Of a stretch of 64,000 bases of DNA, positions 47,943-56,988 are shown piece by piece. How positions within the stretch are numbered: the first letter of the stretch is position 1; each line of letters opens with the position of its first letter. The stretch is from Gammaproteobacteria bacterium LSUCC0112 (GTDB lineage Bacteria; Pseudomonadota; Gammaproteobacteria; Pseudomonadales; Pseudohongiellaceae), in the NCBI GenBank assembly GCA_004535785.1, contig SPIB01000002.1, positions 101,801 to 165,800 of the forward strand, read 5' to 3'. Position numbers and translations under genes: made by a program. The notes beneath the pieces are model-generated. The model ran no database searches, was not told the DNA's origin, and saw nothing but the letters and a program-made list of their open reading frames with translations.

Positions 47943-48977
47943 ATGCTGAATACGGTGGTCAGTTCTGTGCGTAAATACTGGATCAGGGCAATATTGGTTT
48001 TATTGATGTTGGCCGTTGTCAGCGTCACCGCGGCATTCTTGTCTGTCAAACAATACCTTGAAACACCGATTGCACTGAACAATCCTCAGGTTGTGATGAT
48101 TGAGCCGGGCAGTTCCCTGATCCAGATAACGCGAATGCTGGAGAACCAAGGAATTCTGACATGGCCTCGTGTATTGGTGCTGTGGGCGCGATGGCAGGGC
48201 ATAGACAGGTCAATACGCACTGGTGAGTATGAGTTGACACCCGGACTGACACCGGTGTCGCTGATGAGCCTGCTGATGTCGGGGCGTAATGTTCAATACC
48301 CGGTTACCTTGGTTGAAGGCTGGACTGTTCGCCAGGCACTGGAACACCTGTGGGCGCAAGAAAGTGTGCGGGTGACTTTGGATGACAAGACAGACGAAGA
48401 AATCATGGAAATTCTGCAGTCTCCTTTTCCAGCATTGGAAGGCAACTTGTTTCCGGACACGTATTTTTTCACCCGCAACACAACGGATGAAGCCATCATA
48501 AAACGTGCGCATACTCGCCTGCTGGACGTGCTTGAATCCGAGTGGCAGACACGACAGCAAGAACTGCCCTATGACTCCCCTTGGCAAGCATTGATCATGG
48601 CATCCATTATTGAAAAAGAGTCGGGGTATCAAGCCGAAAAAGCGGATATTGCCGGCGTTTTTGTACGACGACTCAAACAAGGCATGCGCTTGCAGTCAGA
48701 TCCAACCATTATCTACGGCATGGGAAGCGCCTATACCGGTGTGATTCGTCGTTCCGACATCGATACAACAACGCCCTGGAATACCTATCGCGTGGATGGT
48801 TTACCGCCAACACCTATTGCGATTAGCGGTCGCGACTCAATCAGAGCCAGCTTGAACCCTAATCCGGGGACCGCGTTGTACTTTGTTTCCCGCGGCGACG
48901 GTAGCCATCAGTTTTCAGACACCTTGCAGGAACATAACGCAGCGGTGCGCAGGTATTTGAGGAATAACAATGAGTAA
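47943..48977 (+). CDS. mltG: Endolytic murein transglycosylase MltG
   Basis: Cleaves nascent peptidoglycan strands, probably ending glycan chains. The 344-aa protein has an N-terminal membrane anchor (about 14-36), a LysM-like region and the YceG catalytic domain with E224 in MASIIEKESGYQAEKADIAG and DPTIIYGMGSAYTGVIRRSD. It begins 6 bp after pabC and overlaps tmk by 8 bp. Confidence 0.95.
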   Translation: MLNTVVSSVRKYWIRAILVLLMLAVVSVTAAFLSVKQYLETPIALNNPQVVMIEPGSSLIQITRMLENQGILTWPRVLVLWARWQGIDRSIRTGEYELTPGLTPVSLMSLLMSGRNVQYPVTLVEGWTVRQALEHLWAQESVRVTLDDKTDEEIMEILQSPFPALEGNLFPDTYFFTRNTTDEAIIKRAHTRLLDVLESEWQTRQQELPYDSPWQALIMASIIEKESGYQAEKADIAGVFVRRLKQGMRLQSDPTIIYGMGSAYTGVIRRSDIDTTTPWNTYRVDGLPPTPIAISGRDSIRASLNPNPGTALYFVSRGDGSHQFSDTLQEHNAAVRRYLRNNNE

Positions 48978-49629
48978 TCAGAGCAACCCGCATAGCCGCG
49001 GGTGTTTTATCACGGTAGAAGGTACGGAAGGTGTTGGGAAAACAACCAATATTGCCTGGATACGTCAATGCCTGACTAGTTATGGTATCGATCCTGTGAT
49101 GACACGCGAACCTGGTGGCACAAATCTGTCTGAAGAGATCAGAGCGCTGCTACTTGAGCCCAGAGAAGAGCCAATGGCCGAAATGACTGAGTTATTGCTT
49201 ATTTTTGCAGCTCGGGCGCAACATCTGGCGCGAAAAATAGTTCCCGCACTTGATCAGGGGCAATGGGTACTGTGCGATCGGTTTACGGATGCAACATACG
49301 CGTATCAAGGTGGCGGTCGTTCATTGGATAAATCCACCATCAGTCATCTCGAGACGCTGGTACAGGCGGATTTGCGTCCTGATCTGGTGCTCATTCTGGA
49401 CATTGAGCCGGAGATAGGGCTACAACGGGCGCGGCAACGCGGTGAGCCTGATCGCTTTGAGCAGGAAACACTGCAGTTCTTCCGGCGTGTTCGCGCCGCC
49501 TATCAGGAGCGCGCCAGTCAGGATCCGACACGCTACTTGCTTATTGATGCCGGTCAGAGCCTGGACAAGGTGCAGCATCAAATACAGACAGGCATGGCAG
49601 CGTTTATGTCCAGAAGGCTCGCAACATGA
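48970..49629 (+). CDS. tmk: Thymidylate kinase
   Basis: Phosphorylates dTMP to dTDP. The 219-aa product has the P-loop GTEGVGKT (18-25), the DR motif CDRFTDATYAYQGGGR and a LID region LQRARQRGEPDRFEQETLQFF. It overlaps mltG by 8 bp and holB by 4 bp, so translation is coupled through the three genes. Confidence 0.96.
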   Translation: MSNQSNPHSRGCFITVEGTEGVGKTTNIAWIRQCLTSYGIDPVMTREPGGTNLSEEIRALLLEPREEPMAEMTELLLIFAARAQHLARKIVPALDQGQWVLCDRFTDATYAYQGGGRSLDKSTISHLETLVQADLRPDLVLILDIEPEIGLQRARQRGEPDRFEQETLQFFRRVRAAYQERASQDPTRYLLIDAGQSLDKVQHQIQTGMAAFMSRRLAT

Positions 49630-50573
49630 GCGTTACAGCATTGCCTTGGCACAGCGCGGCGTGGGCGCGTTTGATTGCAATGGTGCAAAACAATCGTTTG
49701 CCACACGCGATATTGCTGACAGCACCCTCCGGCAGTGGTCGGCGTCAGTTTGCCGATGCGTTGTGCGGATATCTGATCTGTCGTGGGGACGCGGCGCGCC
49801 CATGTGGTCAATGCAAACAGTGTTTGCTTTATGACAGTGGTAATCATCCGGATGTGATGGTGTTGGCACCCGAGGAAAGCAGCAAGAATATTAAAATTGA
49901 ACAAGTCAGGCGAGCCATACAATTTGTTGCTCAAACGTCGAATCAGGCAGATGCCACCAAATTGATCATTGTTCAGCCTGCCGAAGGTCTGGGCAATGCA
50001 GCAGCAAACTCATTGTTAAAAAGTCTGGAAGAGCCTCCCGGAAAAACACTTTTTATTCTGATTGCTGAGCCCGGGGCCAATTTGTTGCCCACTATCCGAA
50101 GTCGATGTCAGCCGCTTGTGCTGGAGACGGCAAGCGATGAGCAAGCGATGGTCTGGCTGACAGCCCATAGCAGCGCGACCCCGGAGCACTTGAGGGCGGC
50201 GTTGCAACTGGCACCCGGTCGACCGCTGCTCGCGCTCAATTTGCTGGAGCAGGGGATTCCCGCATGGCGGTCTGTACTGGAACAGAATCTGCTGGACCTG
50301 CAACAAGGTAAAGTTTCCCCGGTTGAGATCGCAAAATCAGCCAGCACTCAGCCTGCTTTGCGTGCTATACAATGTTTGCAAGAGATCAATACAAACGCGT
50401 GCCTGGCGTTATCAATGGCGAACAAAACCGAGGCATTGAAGGTGCGTTTGGCGTTTCAGCAAAAGCTGGTGCCGGTCATCAGACAGTTGAGCGGCACGTC
50501 CAATCCCAATGAGTTACTGGCGCTTGAGTATGTGTTTGCGGAATATTCAAACGTCATTGCCAGATTAGATTGA
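49626..50573 (+). CDS. holB: DNA polymerase III delta' subunit
   Basis: Clamp-loader subunit. The 315-aa product has a zinc module (C52, C60, C63, C66) and a degenerate P-loop APSGSGRR without the Walker lysine, which fits delta', a subunit that does not hydrolyse ATP. SLLKSLEEPPGKTLFILIAE and TIRSRCQPLVL are family signatures. The start overlaps tmk (ATGA). Confidence 0.94.
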   Translation: MSVTALPWHSAAWARLIAMVQNNRLPHAILLTAPSGSGRRQFADALCGYLICRGDAARPCGQCKQCLLYDSGNHPDVMVLAPEESSKNIKIEQVRRAIQFVAQTSNQADATKLIIVQPAEGLGNAAANSLLKSLEEPPGKTLFILIAEPGANLLPTIRSRCQPLVLETASDEQAMVWLTAHSSATPEHLRAALQLAPGRPLLALNLLEQGIPAWRSVLEQNLLDLQQGKVSPVEIAKSASTQPALRAIQCLQEINTNACLALSMANKTEALKVRLAFQQKLVPVIRQLSGTSNPNELLALEYVFAEYSNVIARLD

Positions 50574-50639
50574 GCATCGCCAGACGAACCGGATGTCCGG
50601 TTATAAAAAAAGATATCAGGACAAGGAGTGTCCAAGGTT

Positions 50640-50999
50640 ATGTTGCATACGACTGCAAATGTATCGTCGACTGCGCTTGTTAAAATTGCCATCCCTTCGG
50701 TGGATATCCTGTCGGCGTGTTACATGCCATTTCTCAAACATAAGGGTTTGTTTGTGCCGTCCACGCAACAACGGGAATTGGGGGAGCAAGTATTCCTGGT
50801 GCTGCGTTTGGAACCGGCTCAGGTGTTTGCTGCCGGCGCAGCGCAAGTCTGCTGGATAACGCCTCCTCAGAGCAGTGATGGGCGCGTGGGCGGATTTGGT
50901 TTGCACTTTGACGCTGACAACAGTGAATTGGCAGAGGCCATCGAAGCGTGTCTTGTATTGAGTAACTCCACGATTAGACCCCGTACACATACACTTTGA
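50640..50999 (+). CDS. pilZ: PilZ domain protein (type IV pilus assembly PilZ)
   Basis: The 119-aa protein aligns with PilZ of pseudomonads (VKIAIPSVDILSACYMPFLK, GGLFVPSTQ-like KGLFVPSTQQRELGEQVFLVL, AQVCWITP). As in PilZ proper, the RxxxR c-di-GMP motif is absent. It is required for pilus extension in relatives. I chose the ATG at 50640, 11 bases after AAGGAG; GTG 50628 overlaps that site. The position after holB is conserved. Confidence 0.88.
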   Translation: MLHTTANVSSTALVKIAIPSVDILSACYMPFLKHKGLFVPSTQQRELGEQVFLVLRLEPAQVFAAGAAQVCWITPPQSSDGRVGGFGLHFDADNSELAEAIEACLVLSNSTIRPRTHTL

Positions 51000-51070
51000 G
51001 TGCCGCTGTGGGCTAGAATAAGTCCCCGGAATTGCGAATTTGGGGTTGTGCCCGGTACTGGAGAATAGAT

Positions 51071-51601
51071 ATGTTCAAGTCTCGTTTGTTTGTCTCTCGT
51101 TGCATCAAGACCCTCGCAGCCATGGCTATGAGCATGGTAGTGCTGGTTTCGTGTTCTGCAGATTCGTCAGACTCTGTCGCGTCGGCTCAAAGCCTTGCGA
51201 CGATGGATCTTTACAAAAGCCCCACCTGTGGTTGTTGCGGCATGTGGCAGGAACATGCTGAAGAGCGTGGTTTTGCGTTCACCGTCCATCATCGCGATAA
51301 CGATGAATTGACGCTCGAAAAACTACGGTTGGGTATCAACCTTCGTTACCATTCCTGCCACACGGCTGTTGCTGCCGACGGCAGTGTTTTTGAAGGCCAT
51401 ATTCCTGCCTATCTCATTCATCAATACCTGGCAGCAAAACCATCAGATAGTCTGGGTCTTGCTGTGCCAGGTATGCCCTTGGGCAGCCCGGGAATGGAAG
51501 CAGGGGAGCGTCTGGATCCCTATGATGTGCTGTTATTAAAAACTGACGGCAGCAGCGAAGTATTTGCGCATATCACTGATTTTCAGATGCAGTATCAGTA
51601 G
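51071..51601 (+). CDS. DUF411 lipoprotein, probable metal-binding protein
   Basis: The 176-aa protein has a lipoprotein signal with lipobox LVSC (C28), then the DUF411 domain: MDLYKSPTCGCCGMWQEHAEE, an HDxxxH-like region, LRYHSCHTAVAADG and EGHIPAYLIHQYLA. DUF411 proteins are often found near copper-resistance genes; the thiol/histidine pattern could bind copper. The multicopper oxidase group lies about 5 kb away. I chose the ATG at 51071; an upstream GTG-like extension would spoil the signal peptide. It ends against the convergent lhgO-like gene. Confidence 0.87.
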   Translation: MFKSRLFVSRCIKTLAAMAMSMVVLVSCSADSSDSVASAQSLATMDLYKSPTCGCCGMWQEHAEERGFAFTVHHRDNDELTLEKLRLGINLRYHSCHTAVAADGSVFEGHIPAYLIHQYLAAKPSDSLGLAVPGMPLGSPGMEAGERLDPYDVLLLKTDGSSEVFAHITDFQMQYQ

Positions 51602-52735
51602 TCAAAACAGACCTGAGTCCCTGATCTGATTGCTGACCAGTTCGGCAATCGCAAGACTGGCCGTCAGGCCGGGTGACTCAATGCCAAACAATTGCCAAAG
51701 CCCGTCTATTGAATGTGTGGCAGCATTTTGAATCATAAAATCTGCCGCACTGCCATCCTCAGTGATCAGCCTCGGCCGAATACCTGCATAATCGACATGG
51801 AGTCTGGTGTCATCCAATCCCGGGTAATAGCGTTTTATCTCTTTTGAAAACAGAGGGATGCGAGAGCTATCTACGGTAAGATCCAGTCTCTCGACAGGTT
51901 CGATGTCCGGTCCAAACCGGCATTGCCCTCCCAGATCGAGAGTGGCGTGGATACCCAGGCCCCGATGGGCGGGATCGGGCACCGGGTATATCAAATGCGT
52001 AAATGGGCTTCTCCCGGACAGCCGGAGATAGTTGCCTTTAATAAACTGCATCCGCGGAATATGTTGGCTGTGCAAGCCCTCGATTCCACGCGCCACATCA
52101 ACAGCATGTAGCCCGGCACAATTAATCAGCACCCGGCACTTGAGCGTCATTGTTTCACCGGCCGATTGCAGCCGTAGATTAAATCCGTTTGACGTGGGGT
52201 CGATTCGGGTGCCGAGCAGTGAAGTCAGGCAAGCGAGCATAACGCCACCCGATTGCGCCTCACGGAGCAGATGCTGCATATAGCTGTGGCTGTCGATGAT
52301 ACCCGTGTCAGGAGACCACAGTGCCAGATCAGCCTGTACATCGGGCTCCAGCGTTTTAATTTGGTGTGCATCGAGTAACTGCAAGCTGTTGACACCGTTA
52401 TGCCTGGAACGTGCCAGTATCTGTTCCAGTTTGGCTTGTTCGTCCAAATTGGCAACAATCAGTTTGCCCAGACGCCGATGGGGGATGTTCATGGTGTTGC
52501 AGTAGTCGTACAGCAATTCTCTGCCACGTACGCAACATGAGGCTTTTATGCTGCCCGGTGCATAGTAGAGGCCAGCATGTATGACCTCGCTGTTATGGCT
52601 GCTGGTTTCCATACCGACCTGTCCATGCTGTTCCAGCAACACAATATCGCGGCCGGGCAGCGCGCTGGCCAGTGTTCTGGCCAGCGCCAGGCCGATAACG
52701 CCTGCTCCAACGATACAAACGTCAACGCAGTCCAT
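51602..52735 (-). CDS. lhgO: L-2-hydroxyglutarate oxidase-like FAD oxidoreductase
   Basis: The 377-aa FAD protein starts MDCVDVCIVGAGVIGLALAR and carries HNSEVIHAGLYYAPGSIKA, close to the LhgO/L2HGDH signature, and LSGRSPFTHLIYPVPDP. It would oxidise L-2-hydroxyglutarate to 2-oxoglutarate and pass electrons to quinone; the substrate is inferred. I chose the ATG at 52735; the longer in-frame start at 52843 lies in ggt. It follows ggt by 13 bp on the same strand. Confidence 0.85.
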   Translation of the reverse strand: MDCVDVCIVGAGVIGLALARTLASALPGRDIVLLEQHGQVGMETSSHNSEVIHAGLYYAPGSIKASCCVRGRELLYDYCNTMNIPHRRLGKLIVANLDEQAKLEQILARSRHNGVNSLQLLDAHQIKTLEPDVQADLALWSPDTGIIDSHSYMQHLLREAQSGGVMLACLTSLLGTRIDPTSNGFNLRLQSAGETMTLKCRVLINCAGLHAVDVARGIEGLHSQHIPRMQFIKGNYLRLSGRSPFTHLIYPVPDPAHRGLGIHATLDLGGQCRFGPDIEPVERLDLTVDSSRIPLFSKEIKRYYPGLDDTRLHVDYAGIRPRLITEDGSAADFMIQNAATHSIDGLWQLFGIESPGLTASLAIAELVSNQIRDSGLF

Positions 52736-52748
52736 TGCCTGAGTCTGA

Positions 52749-54434
52749 TCAGAATGCAGATGCGCCTCCCACACTGCGTGGATCCGAACTGCCGTGCATG
52801 ACGCCGTCACGCAACAAAATGGAATTGGCGTCGCCCAGACCATACCCCATTGGGGCCAGTTCCCGATGCCCCATGGATGTCAGTTTTTCCTCAGCACCCT
52901 CTACCAGCGCGCCCGGTTCTATGCGGACCATGTCAGGCTGCCACTGATGATGAATACGTGGGCTGGCCACGGCATCTTCGATGCTCATCTCGTGATCCAG
53001 CACGTTCAAGATAACCTGAAATACGGTGTTAATGATGGTTGAACCGCCCGGAGAACCTGTTACCAGGACTGGTTGACCATCACGTGTAACAATGGTGGGC
53101 GTCATTGAACTCAGCATGCGTTTACCGGGTTCAATCTTGTTTGCCTCGTCGCCGAGCAATCCATAGGCATTGGGTTCATTGGGTTTGGCTGAGAAATCAT
53201 CCATTTCATTGTTCAGCAAAAAGCCTGCGCCTGGCACCACAATGCGGTTGCCATACCCAAGGTTCAGCGTTGTTGTTACCGCGACGGAGACGCCATTTTT
53301 ATCCATGACTGAAAAGTGAGTCGTTTCCAGACTTTCCAGTGGCCAGCTGCCTGCCCCAATATCCTCGCTGCGTGAGGCTTGTTCAGGATTAAAATCAAGG
53401 AAACGGGTTTTTGCGTAGTCTTTGTCAGTCAACATGGCCAAGGGCACCGGGTAAAAATCCGGATCGCCCATGTGTTCAGCACGATCTGCGTACGCGCGAC
53501 GTTGGGCTTCTACCATCAGGTGAATGACTTCGGCACTGCCCCAGCCCATGCTTTTTACATCGTAGGCTTCCAGCATGTTCAACATCTGCACCACCAACGC
53601 TCCACCAGAGGAGGGTGGGGGCATAGACCAGATATCGTAACCGCGATAGCTGCCTTTGATGGGATCGCGCCAAACCGGTTGATAAGCAGCGAGGTCTTCA
53701 AGCGTGATCATGCCGTCGAGCCGGATCATTTCGTTAGCCAGCAGTTCCGCCGTTTTACCTTTATAAAAACCATCACGTCCGTCAGCAGAAATACGCTTCA
53801 GCGTCTCTGCAAGGTCTTTTTGAACCCAGATATCGCCTGTCTTCCACGGTTGCCCATTATTGCTGAACACTGCCATTGATGCTGGATAATCGCGCATGCT
53901 GTTCAACACGCGTTCAAAATCTCCTGCGAGATCGTCGTTTAATGGGAAACCTTCTTCGGCCAGTTTAATGGCGGGCGCGATCACCTGTTGTCGTGACATG
54001 GTGCCATACTTTTCCAGCGCATCCAGCAGCCCGGCAACACTGCCCGGGACACCAGCCGCTTGCGCGCTATACAGGGACTTGCGCCTGTCAACATTGCCCG
54101 CATCGTCCAGAAACATATCGGGAAACGCACTGCCGGGTGCCTTTTCCCGGTGATCCTGAGTGACCACGGTACCGTCATCCAGACGAATGACCATAAAACC
54201 ACCGCCACCAATATTACCAGCCGATGGATACGTGACTGCCAGCGCAAAACCCACAGCGACGGCAGCATCAACGGCATTGCCGCCGTGTTTGAGAATCTCG
54301 ACACCCACATCCGATGCAATTTGTGAACGTGAACTGACCACGCCATTGCTGCCAGACACGGTGTTGGCAGCGCTGAAGGGCGCTACCAGGAAGCTGGCAA
54401 GCAGTACGTAAACCAAAAAAGAACGTCTTAACAT
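52749..54434 (-). CDS. ggt: Gamma-glutamyltransferase
   Basis: Periplasmic enzyme that cleaves the gamma-glutamyl bond of glutathione. The 561-aa precursor has a signal peptide (about residues 1-23, APFSAA-NT) and autoprocesses before the nucleophile T371 (TTHFSVMDKNG). HGGNAVDAAVAVGFALAV, NIGGGGFMVIRLDDG and SMTPTIV...GSPGGSTIINTVFQV are signatures. It is divergent from gor, so glutathione breakdown and reduction are encoded next to each other. Confidence 0.95.
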   Translation of the reverse strand: MLRRSFLVYVLLASFLVAPFSAANTVSGSNGVVSSRSQIASDVGVEILKHGGNAVDAAVAVGFALAVTYPSAGNIGGGGFMVIRLDDGTVVTQDHREKAPGSAFPDMFLDDAGNVDRRKSLYSAQAAGVPGSVAGLLDALEKYGTMSRQQVIAPAIKLAEEGFPLNDDLAGDFERVLNSMRDYPASMAVFSNNGQPWKTGDIWVQKDLAETLKRISADGRDGFYKGKTAELLANEMIRLDGMITLEDLAAYQPVWRDPIKGSYRGYDIWSMPPPSSGGALVVQMLNMLEAYDVKSMGWGSAEVIHLMVEAQRRAYADRAEHMGDPDFYPVPLAMLTDKDYAKTRFLDFNPEQASRSEDIGAGSWPLESLETTHFSVMDKNGVSVAVTTTLNLGYGNRIVVPGAGFLLNNEMDDFSAKPNEPNAYGLLGDEANKIEPGKRMLSSMTPTIVTRDGQPVLVTGSPGGSTIINTVFQVILNVLDHEMSIEDAVASPRIHHQWQPDMVRIEPGALVEGAEEKLTSMGHRELAPMGYGLGDANSILLRDGVMHGSSDPRSVGGASAF

Positions 54435-54616
54435 GAACGATGCCTCTCATTCCAAGCTAACAAAGATGCCGGCAATGCTATCACAAAGAAATTGATGACA
54501 GTGACGCAAGTCCCGACTTCATCTCAATTTTTTGACTTGGCGAGCAGAGAAATCTGTTCTCCGTTTCGCAGGTGAGCGTTATAGTTGCAACATTGCCAGT
54601 TGAACCAGAGGTTTGA

Positions 54617-56008
54617 ATGCAGGACATTGAATTTGATTTTGATTTTTTTGTGATAGGCGCAGGCTCCGGCGGTGTTCGTGCCGCTCGTACGGCGGCGGCC
54701 TTGGGGGCCAGAACGGCGATTGCTGAGCAACGTTTTTTTGGTGGCACCTGTGTCAATGTGGGTTGCATTCCGAAAAAGTTATACACCTATGCCGCGCAAT
54801 TTGCCCATCAATGGCGAGATGCCAAGGCTTATGGGTGGCTGACAGGGGAGCTTCCGTCATTTGACTGGCAAATTCTTAAAGATAATAAAGATAAAGAAAT
54901 CAAAAGATTAAATGGGATTTATCAGAATCTTCTTGGCGGGGCCGGTGTGACGATCATCGAAGGCAGAGCTGAGTTGACGGGGCCTCACTGCATTCGTATC
55001 GGCGATCAACAGGTGACTGCACGTCATATCCTGATAGCCACGGGTGGTAAACCCCGTCTGCCGGATATTCCCGGCATCGAACTGGCAATCAGTTCAGATG
55101 GTTTTTTTGAATTAAACCAGCAGCCCAAACGTGCGATGGTGGTTGGGGGAGGGTACATCGCAACCGAACTGGCAGGGGTTTTTGCCGGATTGGGTTCTGA
55201 GGTACATCTTGTCCATCGCGGCGACATCCTGCTTGGGAATTTTGATCGCGAAATAGCCGATTTTGTCACGAACGCCATCGAATCCTACTGCCATGTCTCC
55301 CTCAAGACGCAGATTAAATGTATTGAAAAAAACATTAAAAACAAAGATGTAGACAGTGATTTGCTGGTAACTCTGGATAATGGCCAACAAGTTCCGGTGG
55401 ACAGCGTGCTGTTTGCGACAGGGCGCACAGCCAATACTGAACATCTTGGACTGCAAGCACTGGGCGTCACGCTGGATGACAGCGGAGCGGTTGTGGTCGA
55501 TGAGAATTATGAATCGACTGTCCCCGGGATTTATGCGGTAGGCGATGTGATCAATCGAGTAACGTTGACGCCGGTAGCGTTGGCGGAAGGGCAGCTGCTG
55601 GCCAGGCGATTATTTGGTCCGGCATCAGAGTCCAAACGCCCTGCGTGGTCGTACGATCTGGTAGCATCGGCGGTGTTCAGTGACCCACAACTGGCGACCG
55701 TTGGCTGGACTGAGGATCAAGCGCGTGCACGTTTTCCAGATGTAAAAGTTTATAAAAGTAAATTCCGCCCGCTCAAGCACACACTGACAGGTGCCGCCGA
55801 GTTTACGTTAATGAAAATGCTGGTTGATCCAGTGTCAGACCGCGTGGTCGGCGTACATATGGCGGGAACAGACGCCGCGGAGATTGTTCAAGGCATGGCA
55901 GTTGCCATGCAGGCAGGCGCAACAAAGGCAGATTTTGATAATACGCTGGGTATCCACCCCAGTGCGGCAGAGGAGTTTGTGACCATGCGGACTCCCGTGG
56001 CGAAATAA
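54617..56008 (+). CDS. gor: Glutathione-disulfide reductase
   Basis: NADPH flavoenzyme that reduces GSSG. The 463-aa product has the FAD fold FVIGAGSGGVRAARTAA, the redox disulfide C45/C50 (GGTCVNVGCIPKK) and the C-terminal HPSAAEEFVTMRTP with the active-site histidine. The 182-bp spacer to ggt must contain both promoters; TTGACT at 54532-54537 is a possible -35. A trypanothione-like or other disulfide reductase is less likely given the KKLYTYAA context. Confidence 0.92.
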   Translation: MQDIEFDFDFFVIGAGSGGVRAARTAAALGARTAIAEQRFFGGTCVNVGCIPKKLYTYAAQFAHQWRDAKAYGWLTGELPSFDWQILKDNKDKEIKRLNGIYQNLLGGAGVTIIEGRAELTGPHCIRIGDQQVTARHILIATGGKPRLPDIPGIELAISSDGFFELNQQPKRAMVVGGGYIATELAGVFAGLGSEVHLVHRGDILLGNFDREIADFVTNAIESYCHVSLKTQIKCIEKNIKNKDVDSDLLVTLDNGQQVPVDSVLFATGRTANTEHLGLQALGVTLDDSGAVVVDENYESTVPGIYAVGDVINRVTLTPVALAEGQLLARRLFGPASESKRPAWSYDLVASAVFSDPQLATVGWTEDQARARFPDVKVYKSKFRPLKHTLTGAAEFTLMKMLVDPVSDRVVGVHMAGTDAAEIVQGMAVAMQAGATKADFDNTLGIHPSAAEEFVTMRTPVAK

Positions 56009-56026
56009 CAAGACTGGTTCTATAAC

Positions 56027-56988
56027 ATGACAAAACAAGAACATAATAAATTCCCGCGTATGCTAGGCGCCGCGGCCAGCGATCAGGCGTTTTATTCACG
56101 GGTCATGATGGTGGTGACCCTCTGTGGGGTCACAACCGGTATCCCGTTTGCAATCTACCACATGGTCTGGGGCAGTACGGCCGTGGGGTAGGTTCTGTTG
56201 CCAGTGTTGGTGCTGCAGGCACTCTCGGTGTTTTTGCTGCTCAAGAACGGTTTCAACATGCTGGCGGCATGGATCGGCGGGGTGCACTGGCGCTGAACCT
56301 GCTTGTCTGCGCGCTGACAGTTATTATGGCGTTGAATGAGCCTTCGGTAGCGGTGCGCTTCATCGCAACCTTTTTGATGATCAATATCTTCCTGTTCAGT
56401 TTTTCAAAACAACTGGAATCCAAAAACAAAGAACTTGATCGTATGCTGACGGTTGATCCACTGACCTTGGCCGGCAACCGAACCGCGTTGGAGGAATCAC
56501 TCCGACGAGTGAAGAGCCAGCTTGATCGGCATAAAATTCCGGTATCGTTGATCATGATTGATCTCGATCACTTTAAGGATATCAATGATGCGTATGGTCA
56601 TTCTGAAGGCGACGAGGTGTTAAAGCGTATCGCACAATTGATAAAAAATCGTCTGCGCCCCACTGACCATCTCTACCGCTTTGGTGGAGAAGAATTTATT
56701 GTTATTACTGAAAACACGCACATGGATCAGGCTGCATTTCTCGCTGAAGATATCCGCAAACGTGTCGAAGCTCAAAGTCACGAAACAGAGAATAGTGAAA
56801 CGCGTGTACTGACCATTTCATCCGGCCTTGCCCAGCTCAGAGAGGGCGAGTCAGCCGATGAATGGCTGACTCGGGCCGACAAGGCCATGTATAAAGCCAA
56901 AGCCATGGGGCGCAACTGGATCTGTTTTGATGCCGGCGACGACCTGAATCAAACCGGCAAATCATCCGGTATGGCGGTCGCTTTATAA
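56027..56988 (+). pseudogene. Diguanylate cyclase with broken N-terminal membrane region
   Basis: The GGDEF domain is intact: GGEEF at 56683-56697 with an inhibitory-site RPTD (56656-56667) five residues before it, so the cyclase half looks catalytic and product-inhibited. Upstream, a membrane sensor region begins at ATG 56027 (MTKQEHNKFPRMLGAAASDQ), is interrupted by an in-frame TAG at 56189-56191, and continues until about 56265, where homologous coding shifts from frame 2 to frame 1. An intact ORF begins at ATG 56269 and gives 239 aa with perhaps two membrane helices plus GGDEF. Either this is a decaying gene or two sequence errors are present. The 3' end overlaps the convergent multicopper oxidase gene by 40 bp. 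Confidence 0.7.
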
